DNA from: an uncultured Aquimarina sp.
GTDB taxonomy: Bacteria; Bacteroidota; Bacteroidia; Flavobacteriales; Flavobacteriaceae
NCBI GenBank assembly: GCA_947492105.1
Contig: CANLMN010000004.1
Coordinates: 1 to 64,000 of the forward strand
Reading direction: 5' to 3'
Length of the DNA stretch: 64,000 nt
Part shown: piece after piece, positions 1 to 8,382 of the stretch
Position numbering within the stretch: position 1 is the first letter of the stretch
Layout: each line of letters starts with the position of its first letter
Translations under genes and position numbers: made by a program
The notes under the pieces: model-generated
Database searches by the model: none
What the model saw: only the letters and a program-made list of their open reading frames with translations
Told to the model about the DNA's origin: nothing

Positions 1-277
1 GCGCACTATTGGTTAAAATTTATCAAATTCGTAATGGATGAAATCAAAAATCTAAGGGAAAAGAAAAGTTACCAAAGGCAACTCAAATATCAATTTCTAA
101 CCAGAAATGCTGCCTGAGTTTTTCAGCAGACCCTAATTACATTTTTAGCATGAAATAATTTCAATAATGCATACAAAATGTTCATGTCATTTTGATCCCT
201 ATCAAATTACTATGACAACAACATAAATACTATATCTGGAGAACTATAATTGTATTTTTTTTTGGAAAAACAAAGAA
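1..277. other. No gene recognised
   Basis: AT-rich sequence downstream of the minus-strand kynurenine monooxygenase gene. I see no convincing reading frame, RNA gene or repeat copy. It may hold the end of a gene that lies to the left of the window, but nothing supports a specific call. Confidence 0.4.
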
Positions 278-1630
278 TTATGTGTTACTGGTTTCTTGCC
301 GTAACGCTTCCGAAATCATTTTTTCTATTTCTGGACTATCCCATCGGTTTTCGATATTTTCTAGCTTCATAATGCGATCCATAATAGCCGATTGTTTATC
401 TCCTTCTGCCAATGCCGTTGCATAAGGAACCGTAGAAAATGTAACCATAGAATACAAAGGCATCCATTGATCGGGATATTTTTCTGCAAAGTTTTTTTCT
501 ATTTTTTTTCGCAACAAAAATTTAGGATCTGCCGTTTTACTACTCATTTCCATAAAATTACGGTAAGACAATTCGGCGATTGCGTCTGTATTCGGTTTTC
601 GTTCTTCTTGATAGGTGCTAAATACTTTTTCCCAATCTGATCCGTATTCGTCCATTATCCTAGATAATACAGAAATATCTTCAAAACCTGCATTCATTCC
701 TTGTCCGTAAAATGGCACTACGGCATGCGCTGCGTCACCAACAAGAGCTACCTTATCCCAATAGGTCCATGGGTAACATTTCATTGTAACCAAGGCACTT
801 TGAGGATTATTTCTGAAATCTTCTAATAAGGTTGGCATTAATGGTAAGGTATCTGGAAAATGTTTTTCCCAAAATGCTTGCACACTCCTATCATCCGTTA
901 ACGTTTCAAAAGAAGCCTCCCCTTCATGCGGCATAAACAATGTACAGGTAAAAGTTCCATCTTGATTTGGCAATGCTATGAGCATAAACTTCCCTCTAGG
1001 CCAAATATGCAGAGAGTTTTTATCCAATTGATGTGTTCCATCAAGGTTTGCAGGAATACGTAATTCTTTGTAGCCCGTATCAAGGAAATCTTGTGAGTAA
1101 TCAAAACGACTACGCCTTTGCATTTTGTGACGTACTCTCGAAAAAGCACCATCTGCCCCAAAAACAAGATCATACTGATACTCTTTCCATGCACCACGCT
1201 CCGTATCTCCTGTATAAATTTTTGCTTCTGGCAAATGTACATCCCATACTTTTTCTTCAAATCTAAACTCGACTCCTTCTCTCTCTGCCAGAGTGATCAT
1301 TTCTCGATTCAATATTCCTCTAGAAATGGAATAAATAGCTTCTCCTTCTTTGCCATACTCCTGATAATACTCTGGGTTATTGCCAATATGGATTGCTCTT
1401 TTATCCATCGGAATGCCTATTTTTCTGATTGCATCACCAATACCCGCCGCATCTAAGGCTTTCCAACCACGAGCAGACATGGCCAAGTTGATTGATCTAC
1501 CACTAAAAACGATTTGTCGAATATCTGATCTACGATCAAAAACGGTAACATTATGTCCTCTTTTTTTTAAATTAAGTGCTAATAACGATCCGACTAGACC
1601 ACTACCGATAATGGCAATATTTTTTGTCAT
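278..1630 (-). CDS. kmo: Kynurenine 3-monooxygenase (FAD)
   Basis: FAD- and NADPH-dependent hydroxylase that converts L-kynurenine to 3-hydroxykynurenine in tryptophan breakdown and de novo NAD synthesis. The protein has 450 residues, close to bacterial family members. The N-terminal dinucleotide-binding fold shows GSGLVG at residues 9-14, followed by a DRR at the end of strand 2. A second FAD motif, GADGAFSRVR, lies near the middle, and the GDAAHAVVPFYGQGMN motif (flavin ribityl contact) is in the C-terminal half. The full set of group A flavoprotein hydroxylase motifs is present, so the enzyme looks intact. It stands alone: the other kynurenine pathway genes are not next to it. A general UbiH-like hydroxylase is the alternative, but the GQGMNAGFED stretch fits KMO best. 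Confidence 0.92.
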   Translation of the reverse strand: MTKNIAIIGSGLVGSLLALNLKKRGHNVTVFDRRSDIRQIVFSGRSINLAMSARGWKALDAAGIGDAIRKIGIPMDKRAIHIGNNPEYYQEYGKEGEAIYSISRGILNREMITLAEREGVEFRFEEKVWDVHLPEAKIYTGDTERGAWKEYQYDLVFGADGAFSRVRHKMQRRSRFDYSQDFLDTGYKELRIPANLDGTHQLDKNSLHIWPRGKFMLIALPNQDGTFTCTLFMPHEGEASFETLTDDRSVQAFWEKHFPDTLPLMPTLLEDFRNNPQSALVTMKCYPWTYWDKVALVGDAAHAVVPFYGQGMNAGFEDISVLSRIMDEYGSDWEKVFSTYQEERKPNTDAIAELSYRNFMEMSSKTADPKFLLRKKIEKNFAEKYPDQWMPLYSMVTFSTVPYATALAEGDKQSAIMDRIMKLENIENRWDSPEIEKMISEALRQETSNT

Positions 1631-1753
1631 GAAATTCTAATTACGCTTCTGTCTAAATAGCAAGAAAGGCCTGCTATTAAACATTTTTCTCGTATTTGAT
1701 ATACGTAAAGATACGGAATTATTACCAGAGCTGAATATGGCCCAACACTGCAC

Positions 1754-2554
1754 CTATAGCGCTATGGCTTTGATCTCAAAAAGCAAAGGATATAACTTAT
1801 TGCCTAACATAAACATGCCATCCGAAGTCTCTTCCAAATCAGGAAAAATTTTGTAAGGTGATGCATCATATTCTCTAAAAGACGATAGTTCTAATCCTGC
1901 ATCAGTTAACGCCGTAAGTATTGTTCCCAAACCGTGGTTCCAACCATATTCCTTACTAATCATTTCTGCATTTTCATCAGCATAAGTCCCCTTGTACTCT
2001 TCATAAATTGGTTCTCTAGAATCATAAGGATAGTCAATAGTAGGAGTATTCTTGGAATAATCAAACATCCAAACCAAAGGATGAAACTCTATCATATAAA
2101 ACACTCCTCCAGGTTTAAGCATTTGAGCAATCATTTGCCCCCAAGGTTTCAAATCCGGTAACCACCCAATAACTCCATAACTAGTAAAAACAATATCATA
2201 CTGTTGATCCACATGTGTTGTTGTATCCAAAACATTACAACATACAAAATTTGCATCCAATCCAAGTTCATCATTAAGCTCCCGAGCCAAAATAATTCCT
2301 TCTTCGGAGATATCTACTCCAGTACACTGTGCTCCTTTTCTACTCCAACTTAGGGTATCCTGTCCAAAATGACATTGCAAATGCAGCAACGATTTTCCTG
2401 TCACATCGCCCAAAGCATTTAGCTCATATGAATTCAAAGAACAATTCCCCGCCCTGAATTTCTCCATAGCATAAAATTCACTTTTGGCATGTATTCCAAC
2501 TTTGGTGTTCCAAGTATCTTTATTGACATCAAAATAGGGTTGATTATTTTTCAT
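1754..2554 (-). CDS. Class I SAM-dependent methyltransferase
   Basis: A 266-residue soluble methyltransferase of unknown substrate. The SAM-binding motif I is the variant HLQCHFGQDT near residues 58-67, followed by the acidic end of strand 2 (TGVDIS) and a motif II region (QQYDIVFTSYGVIGWL). This HxQCxFGxDT variant is common in uncharacterised Bacteroidota and Actinobacteria methyltransferases. The C-terminal part is rich in aromatic residues and probably forms the substrate cap. There is no signal peptide. The gene is flanked by unrelated genes on the same strand with gaps of 80-120 bases, so the context gives no clue to the methyl acceptor. Confidence 0.8.
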   Translation of the reverse strand: MKNNQPYFDVNKDTWNTKVGIHAKSEFYAMEKFRAGNCSLNSYELNALGDVTGKSLLHLQCHFGQDTLSWSRKGAQCTGVDISEEGIILARELNDELGLDANFVCCNVLDTTTHVDQQYDIVFTSYGVIGWLPDLKPWGQMIAQMLKPGGVFYMIEFHPLVWMFDYSKNTPTIDYPYDSREPIYEEYKGTYADENAEMISKEYGWNHGLGTILTALTDAGLELSSFREYDASPYKIFPDLEETSDGMFMLGNKLYPLLFEIKAIAL

Positions 2555-2633
2555 AGGATAACGTATTTATTCAAAAGGTAAACATTAACTCCGAGGGTCT
2601 TACAAATTTAGCGTTACCATCAATTAACTTTCA

Positions 2634-4031
2634 TTAATTCTGTGTTTTTTTTACATAAACATCTCCCCCTTTAATAATTACTTTCTCAGAGGTAAAATTT
2701 TGGATAGCATCAAGAGGACTTTTATCCCAGATAATTAGATTTGCCATTTTACCTTTTCGTAACGAACCCACTTCATTTTCGATACCTATTGCTTCGGCTC
2801 CATTAAGGCTTGCTATTTTGATGGCGTCCGCAACCGAAAAACCATATTTACAGAGTATCATCAGTTCAGAAACATTAGCTTTGCCCCCATTTGCCATATC
2901 AGAACCCAATCGTATTTTTACTCCCTTGTCATGCATCTGTTTTACGTATTTCATAAAAATTTCAAAATTCTGAAGACATCGCTCAGTTTGCTTAGCTGTA
3001 AGCGTCTTATCAGCTGGGTTTGTAAAATATGTAGAAGCAAACTGTTGATACAAAAAATGAATTGTGGTAGAAAAAGATACATGATGATCGGAAAGGACAT
3101 TTATAAAATTTTCTAGCGCTTCTTTTTTATTTTTATCCAGATAACGAAACTGTTCTAGCAAATATTCAAGAACTCTAGATTCTGAATTTAATTCTCCAAA
3201 ATGTTTCAAAAACTCTTTATCAAGTCTATCCCAATCGTTTTGCTGCGTCAACACATTATTTGGAATCATCGCCAGATGTTCATATTTTGTCAAACCTAAC
3301 TTTAATGTTTCTTTAATTTTGAGGTGTGCTAAACCAAAATCTCCAATATGACCATAAACATTCATCTTTAGGCTATCTGCAGTTTTATAAGCTGCATAAA
3401 ACTCTGGCTTATTCAATCTATAGTATAATTTTATATGCCTAATTCCAAGATTATGATATTCGATAACTTTTTGTTTTGCTATTTTAGAATTTTCCAAAAC
3501 ACTATGTCCTATATATGGCTTACCTTTTTCTTTTGAGATCAAAGCGCCACCAGCGGTATAATGATCTGTAAATTTTGGATTTGGATTTTTTTGCCAATCC
3601 AAAATAGTATTCAACCAATTCTCGGGTTGTCCAAGTATCAATGTGGTAGTCACTCCATAAGGCAGGTAGGCATCCGATAATTTTTTCCGTGCATTTTTAC
3701 CTAACATTTTTGGAGCTTTATCTCTATCACCAAAAACATCGGTAGGATGAATATGGGTATCTATAAAACTTGGTGTAACTAATTTTCCCGCTGCATTTAT
3801 ATTTTGAACTCCGTTGTAATGTCTAGAATCATCAACAATATCTTCAATTTTTTTAGCTGTAATTATTATTGATTTATTTTTTAAAATATTTCCCGTTTCG
3901 ACCTCTAATATTATGGCATTTGTAATTATTAAATCGCAGTTAGACGTCTGACTGTACCCCAAAAAAGCATTAGACAGCACCACAAAAAACAAGTATCTAC
4001 CAATCAGTTTTCTAAAGTTATTTGTTTTCAT
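2634..4031 (-). CDS. Secreted amidohydrolase family protein
   Basis: A 465-residue metal-dependent hydrolase of the imidazolonepropionase/prolidase-like amidohydrolase branch. A signal peptide (about residues 1-27, ending near GYSQ) places it in the periplasm. The two-metal site ligands are visible: DTHIHP after strand 1, a likely carboxylated lysine in HIKLYYRL, one histidine in VYGHIGD, one in YEHLAM, and the catalytic aspartate in RLGSDMANGG. The C-terminal VGSLRKGKMANLIIWD is the typical return to the composite beta-sandwich domain. Substrates in this branch are cyclic amides, dipeptides or related N-acyl compounds; the actual substrate is not predictable from sequence alone. Confidence 0.85.
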   Translation of the reverse strand: MKTNNFRKLIGRYLFFVVLSNAFLGYSQTSNCDLIITNAIILEVETGNILKNKSIIITAKKIEDIVDDSRHYNGVQNINAAGKLVTPSFIDTHIHPTDVFGDRDKAPKMLGKNARKKLSDAYLPYGVTTTLILGQPENWLNTILDWQKNPNPKFTDHYTAGGALISKEKGKPYIGHSVLENSKIAKQKVIEYHNLGIRHIKLYYRLNKPEFYAAYKTADSLKMNVYGHIGDFGLAHLKIKETLKLGLTKYEHLAMIPNNVLTQQNDWDRLDKEFLKHFGELNSESRVLEYLLEQFRYLDKNKKEALENFINVLSDHHVSFSTTIHFLYQQFASTYFTNPADKTLTAKQTERCLQNFEIFMKYVKQMHDKGVKIRLGSDMANGGKANVSELMILCKYGFSVADAIKIASLNGAEAIGIENEVGSLRKGKMANLIIWDKSPLDAIQNFTSEKVIIKGGDVYVKKTQN

Positions 4032-4062
4032 ATAAAATAGTTAAATCTCAAGTTCTTGTACG

Positions 4063-4221
4063 GAACTCATCTTGACTTTGCGTTTAGGGCCGAAAATGAG
4101 CTAAAATTTGACCAGATAAGACCTTTTTTTTTAATTCATAGTAGCGTTACGAATAAGAAAAGCTATCAACCATAGGTAAACTTGACCCACTTTTTGAGAA
4201 AAGAAAAATCAAGATGAGTTC
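4063..4221. repeat. Palindromic repeat D, copy 1
   Basis: The two ends are inverted repeats: GAACTCATCTTGACTTT at 4063-4079 and its near-perfect reverse complement at about 4204-4221. The inner part (AAAATGAGCTAAAATTT at about 4094, AATTCATAGTAG at about 4133) is shared with copy 2 at 39626-39752. It lies in the gap between the amidohydrolase and aldo/keto reductase genes. I infer a small non-autonomous element; no coding capacity is seen. Confidence 0.6.
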
Positions 4222-4307
4222 AACAATAGAACATAGTATCCAGAATCAAAATAACAAATTTGAGATAAAAGAACTTTGTTATTTTCCTGACACCTGTAAG
4301 CCTCTAG

Positions 4308-5294
4308 TTACCATCGATGATGTACCGATGGACGAATCAATGTAGTATAAATAGCATCTACTGCTTTTAATTCTTCATCCGAAAGATCTGGAATATTCAA
4401 GGTTTCTAAATTAGAATGTAATTGTGCTATTTTGGATACACCTGGAATCACACAACTCACCTCTTTATACATTAAGATCCATTTCAAAGCATAATGAACC
4501 AATGCTGTTTCTTTTGGAAACAATTCTACTAATTGATCCACCGCCTCGAGTGCCAAATTATAGTCTATCCCCGAAAAAGTTTCTCCTTGGTCAAATACCT
4601 CTCCTTTTCGATTGAAATGACGGTGATCTTCATTTGAGAATTCGGTTGTTGCATTAAACTTTCCTGTCAATAAACCACTTGCCAAAGGAACCCTAGTTAT
4701 AATTCCTATATTTCGTTTTTTTGCTTCTTGAAAAAATAATTCAGCCGGACGATGTCTGAACATATTAAAAATGATCTGAACTGTTTCTACGATAGGATAT
4801 TCTATTGCCTTTAATCCTTCTTCTACTTTCTCTACACTGACACCAAGATGTGCTATTTTACCTTCTTCTTTTAGTTTTTCGAATTCTTCAAAAATCTCTT
4901 GTCTATAGTACACTTCTGTAGGAGGACAATGCAGCTGTATTAGGTCAATACAGTCCAAGTCCATATTTTTTAAGCTTTGTTCTACATACTTTCGAACACT
5001 TTGGGGTTGATACCCTTCATTAACATGTGGATTTATAAATCTACCGCATTTGGTAGCAACATAGATCTTTTCTTTTCTGGATCGAATTAATTTTCCAACT
5101 GCACGTTCACTTTGTCCATTTTCGTATACATCCGCTGTATCAATAAAATTCACTCCATTATCGACAGCCTCATTGAGGATATATGCAGCATTTTTGTCAT
5201 CAAATCCACTACCCCATTTTCCTCCGACCTGCCAGGTTCCCAAGCTTATTTCCGAAACGTTTATTCCAGTATTACCAAGTTTTCTATAATTCAT
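4308..5294 (-). CDS. Aldo/keto reductase
   Basis: A 328-residue NADPH-dependent oxidoreductase of the aldo/keto reductase superfamily (TIM barrel). The catalytic tetrad is visible: Asp and Tyr in DTADVYENGQSE, Lys in VATKCG and His in LIQLHCP. The start MNYRKLGNTGINVSEISLGT is the classic family N-terminus, and the C-terminal cofactor segment is WILMYKEVSCVIPGVSK. Length is normal. It most resembles the AKR11/AKR13-like general dehydrogenases, whose physiological carbonyl substrates are usually unknown. There is no operon partner on either side. Confidence 0.9.
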   Translation of the reverse strand: MNYRKLGNTGINVSEISLGTWQVGGKWGSGFDDKNAAYILNEAVDNGVNFIDTADVYENGQSERAVGKLIRSRKEKIYVATKCGRFINPHVNEGYQPQSVRKYVEQSLKNMDLDCIDLIQLHCPPTEVYYRQEIFEEFEKLKEEGKIAHLGVSVEKVEEGLKAIEYPIVETVQIIFNMFRHRPAELFFQEAKKRNIGIITRVPLASGLLTGKFNATTEFSNEDHRHFNRKGEVFDQGETFSGIDYNLALEAVDQLVELFPKETALVHYALKWILMYKEVSCVIPGVSKIAQLHSNLETLNIPDLSDEELKAVDAIYTTLIRPSVHHRW

Positions 5295-5504
5295 TAGTTC
5301 GTATAAAAATATTAAAACCTATTTCTCAATTGCCCTTACATCATCTCTAAAAGAACTCCTGATATCCAACGTTCAAAATATAAAAAACAAAAGGATAGCA
5401 CACTCTCTTCTATAGCCTGTAGGGTTTCCAAACTTTGAATTTATAACAAATTCTTTTAAGCTCTTCAGAACATACCGTATTTTTATACAAAAATCATCAA
5501 TCCT

Positions 5505-6149
5505 ATGAAACATCTCGATACAAAGGCAATTCAACAAATTCCTAGTCGCTCCCGAGCGCACCTTATTAATAGTTGTTCGGGATATAAATCAGCGAATCTA
5601 ATCGCTACCAAATCCAAATCAGGAGAAACCAATGTTGCAGTTTTTAGCTCTGTAACACATTTAGGTAGTAGTCCTGCAATGCTCAGTTTTTTGTTACGTC
5701 CCAATACCGTTCCACGGAACACCTATACAAATCTAAAAGAAACAGGGTATCTCACTATCAATCATATTGATCAACATATGATTGCTCAGGCCCATCAAAG
5801 TTCTGCTCGCTATGACAAAACTACCTCTGAGTTTGATGCAACAGGCTTAACAGAAGTGTATCATCATAATTTTTTTGCCCCCTATGTAGAACAATCACCT
5901 ATTAAAATTGGTTGTAAATACGTCAATGAATACCCTATTGAAGAAAATGGTTGTATTCTCATTATTGTTGCTATAGAACATTTGTATTATAATGAGGGAA
6001 TTGAAATGCCTGATGGCTGGTTACGACTAGAAGATACAGGAACTGTGGCTATTAACGGGCTAGATGGATATGCATTACCCACATTATTAGATCGGTTTCA
6101 TTATGCCAAACCTGACGAGGCTATTGTTTCTTTTTTTGATAAAAAATAG
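5505..6149 (+). CDS. Flavin reductase-like FMN-binding protein
   Basis: A 214-residue protein with the FMN-binding split-barrel fold of the flavin reductase family. Typical features are the N-terminal half with NVAVFSSVTHLGSSPAMLSF, the phosphate-contact segment RPNTVPRNTYTNLKETGYLTINH and a C-terminal stretch with IVAIEHLYYN. Members either reduce free flavin with NAD(P)H or bind FMN as oxidoreductases. It is transcribed away from the aldo/keto reductase. It could supply reduced FMN to luciferase-like monooxygenases such as the one at 60047-61780, but there is no linkage to support that. Confidence 0.82.
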   Translation: MKHLDTKAIQQIPSRSRAHLINSCSGYKSANLIATKSKSGETNVAVFSSVTHLGSSPAMLSFLLRPNTVPRNTYTNLKETGYLTINHIDQHMIAQAHQSSARYDKTTSEFDATGLTEVYHHNFFAPYVEQSPIKIGCKYVNEYPIEENGCILIIVAIEHLYYNEGIEMPDGWLRLEDTGTVAINGLDGYALPTLLDRFHYAKPDEAIVSFFDKK

Positions 6150-6299
6150 CTTTTTTTGGACTAAGGGAAAAATTGACAAGTTAACAGGAATAACCGATAA
6201 GTGATAAACACGAAAGTTGTAAGATCTTTGCCATGTAGAATTGAAACAACGAAGTTTTCAAAAATATTTAAAAAAAATTAACAACTAAAAAAGTAAATC

Positions 6300-6668
6300 A
6301 TGAAAAAATTAATCACTGCATTCGTATTCATCTTGGCTATAACTTTTAGCGCAACAGCTCAGGACGCAAAAACAGTAACCTTAGAGCAAACCAAAGGTGA
6401 GTTTACTCAAAAACAACTTACCCTATCTGAAGGGGATTATGTATTCCACATTGCGAATCACAATGTCGGTACAGAGGTTGGATTTGTATTAATCCCAGAA
6501 GGAGCAGATGCATCAGATCCTAAAAACCATATCAAAGAAGCATACGTAACCAAAACAGTTGCAGATGGAAAAACAGAAAGTTCTAAAACAGTTTCTCTTA
6601 AAAAAGGTACTTATGAGTATTTCTGTCCACTAAACAAAACACCTCAATACAAATTAGTGGTTCAATAA
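6300..6668 (+). CDS. Secreted cupredoxin-like protein
   Basis: A 122-residue exported protein: a signal peptide (about residues 1-20, cleavage after TAQ) followed by one small beta-sandwich domain. The pattern of a mid-domain HIANHNVGTEVGF and a terminal KGTYEYFCPLNKTP resembles cupredoxins. The cysteine ligand is present, but the usual His and Met after it (C-x2-H-x-M type loop) are replaced by PLNKTPQY, so a type 1 copper site looks incomplete. It may bind metal differently or be structural. A strong terminator follows immediately, so the gene is monocistronic. Confidence 0.7.
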   Translation: MKKLITAFVFILAITFSATAQDAKTVTLEQTKGEFTQKQLTLSEGDYVFHIANHNVGTEVGFVLIPEGADASDPKNHIKEAYVTKTVADGKTESSKTVSLKKGTYEYFCPLNKTPQYKLVVQ

Positions 6669-6700
6669 AAACCAGCCGCTATCTTACAATGTTTAGCTAT

Positions 6701-6745
6701 ATAAATAATCCCTCAAAAATCTATTTTGAGGGATTATTTATTATT
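6701..6745 (+). terminator. Rho-independent terminator
   Basis: An 18-base perfect stem (6701-6718 with 6724-6741; core AATCCCTCAAAA / TTTTGAGGGATT) with a 5-base loop and a T-rich tail. It sits 33 bases after the stop of the cupredoxin-like gene. Confidence 0.88.
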
Positions 6746-6760
6746 ACTACTTTATTTTTT

Positions 6761-6912
6761 GTATCAGATATATAATACACATATCGACTTGTTCTTTTTC
6801 CAGTTAAATGCCTTGCACATATATTCCATAGCCAGGACTATGCAATAGAATCACGGTGTTTTTACATAAAAAATAACAGTATCCTTCTTACGAATTTATA
6901 TATCCAAACTGA
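6761..6912 (+). repeat. Intergenic repeat A, copy 1
   Basis: About 150 bases. It shares with the other A copies the inner blocks ATATCGACTTGTTCTTTTT, AATGCCTTG, GCAATAGAATCACGGTG and TTTTTACATAAAAAATAAC, plus a right end TTTATATATCCAAA. The left end is degenerate (ATCAGATATATAATA). Intact copies have inverted ends of the form CCAAATTAGGTATATAA. No coding capacity. Confidence 0.75.
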
Positions 6913-6913
6913 A

Positions 6914-7073
6914 TATCAATTAAAGTGAAATTACAGGTAAAAATGATTGAACTATTTTTCCCTGGTTTGAATAATAAAATTTAACCATAGCCCTGACTAG
7001 GTTCAATTTTTTTTGTAAAAAACAGTAGAAAAAGAAGCTAATTATTAGTCTGTAATTATTTCAAAATGGTATA
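6914..7073 (+). repeat. Intergenic repeat B, copy 1
   Basis: Directly abuts repeat A copy 1. The left arm (AATTAAAGTGAAATTACAGG) and the right arm (GAAGCTAATTATTAGTCTG then TTCAAAATGGTATA) are imperfect inverted repeats about 38 bases long, with a centre containing CATAGCCCTGACTAGG. Transcribed RNA would fold into a long hairpin. Confidence 0.72.
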
Positions 7074-7123
7074 AAATGGGCTGTACCAATCAGGCTATGA
7101 TCATCATACATACCTAACCAAAA

Positions 7124-7522
7124 CTACTGTGCCCAAAAAATCTTTGCTGATACAAAAGAACAATTCTTATTATTCTTAAAATAACTTTGTAGTTGTTTCA
7201 GACTTTGGTTTCTATTACGATTTGATTTCACCCAATTTACTTGACTTTTCTTTTTACACTTAAAAGTAACCTGATGATTAAAAGAACTCCCTTGTTTTTT
7301 TTCATTAATGTTATGTGTAGTAGTCCATTTAGTAGCTACAACTCCTGTAGGTTGTTTTTTTGATGCTTCTGTAACCTCCGCTCCTTTGACATTACTAATG
7401 GATGTTGCTTCTTGATCCACTCCGTCCTCTATAGGGTCATGTGTACAACTTGTCAAAAACATTGTACATACTAGAGATAAAGAAAACACTTTGACCAATT
7501 TGTTTTTACTTAGATTTTTCAT
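7124..7522 (-). CDS. Small lipoprotein of unknown function
   Basis: I place the start at the internal Met (ATG at 7522), giving 132 residues, because it is followed at once by a lysine-rich n-region, a hydrophobic stretch and a lipobox (FLTSC, the Cys about 25 residues in). The upstream extension to 7591 adds 23 residues that would bury this signal. The mature part has no family I recognise: it is Lys/Ser/Asn rich and ends in a cysteine-containing segment (KNNKNCSFVSAKIFWAQ) preceded by a basic patch. Expected location is the outer or inner membrane surface. No operon partner. Confidence 0.6.
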   Translation of the reverse strand: MKNLSKNKLVKVFSLSLVCTMFLTSCTHDPIEDGVDQEATSISNVKGAEVTEASKKQPTGVVATKWTTTHNINEKKQGSSFNHQVTFKCKKKSQVNWVKSNRNRNQSLKQLQSYFKNNKNCSFVSAKIFWAQ

Positions 7523-7902
7523 AATTTTTCGATAGTTTAATTTGTGTATATAATGTGTATAAAAAAACAAGTAGTTTATGTTTTGTTTCATTTTGAGTAA
7601 AGAATTTCATAGCTCATAATACGATCTAAGAAAATACGTGTAACTCATTTTAACTTCACTACAAACTACTGACCTTTTTTCTAAAAAGGCGCAAGGAACA
7701 AGAAATTCTAGAAAGAAATAGTCAAAAAAACGTTAAAAACCTGCTTGAAATTATGAACCCCTTCAGTAAGAACAAACTCCCGTCCATTTCATAGCCTCAG
7801 AAATAGACAGTATTCATTTATATCTTTCGTTAATTCACTTATTTAAAATTCCTACAAATAAATGTTAAATTGTAAGAATTAATGCTTTTGATCACAAAAA
7901 AA

Positions 7903-7933
7903 TTGTTTTTAATCCTCAAAAAACATACTTTTG
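7903..7933 (+). promoter_or_regulatory. Bacteroidota promoter
   Basis: TTG at 7903-7905, 20-base spacer, then TACTTTTG at 7926-7933, matching the TTG / TAnnTTTG consensus of the primary Bacteroidota sigma factor. It lies about 40 bases before the ATG of the fibronectin-like lipoprotein. The 7592-7902 stretch upstream shows nothing else. Confidence 0.7.
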
Positions 7934-7974
7934 CTGAATAAACACATATCACAACAAACTATAATAAAAATCTT

Positions 7975-8355
7975 ATGATTCAAAAAATTACCCTAGTTTT
8001 TACGCTCATTCTACTATATAATTGTAGTCCAAAGAAAGCGGAAGTACCCACAGTTCCTTTGTCCCAGTTTGATTCCAAAGTATTTGAAGTGAGCACGAAA
8101 AACGCCATTATAGTTTGGGACGAAGCCAAAGATCTCAATCTAAATACCACACATTATTCCATCATTCTCAATGACAAAACAATAGTCCGTAATCTAGAAG
8201 GCATCACCTATTCGTTGGAAAACTTACAGCCCAGAACCACGTATAACGGCTTCATAAAAGCAGAAGATCAATCCGGAAATAAAAGCATTGCCTCCTTTAC
8301 TTTTAAAACAGCGGGAAGTGAGAAACTACAACAGGCCTCCTCTTCTCCGTTATAA
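7975..8355 (+). CDS. Fibronectin type III domain lipoprotein
   Basis: A 126-residue exported protein. Residues 1-17 form a short lipoprotein signal with the lipobox LLYNC. The mature chain is one fibronectin type III-like domain: FEVSTKNAIIVWDEAKDLN, TTHYSIILNDKTIV, YSLENLQPRTTYNGFIKAEDQSGNKS. The tail is Ser/Gln rich. Such single-domain lipoproteins are usually surface binding modules; no catalytic residues are seen. It has its own promoter and converges on argS. Confidence 0.75.
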   Translation: MIQKITLVFTLILLYNCSPKKAEVPTVPLSQFDSKVFEVSTKNAIIVWDEAKDLNLNTTHYSIILNDKTIVRNLEGITYSLENLQPRTTYNGFIKAEDQSGNKSIASFTFKTAGSEKLQQASSSPL

Positions 8356-8382
8356 AATCGATTTTGCAATACTCAAATACTA

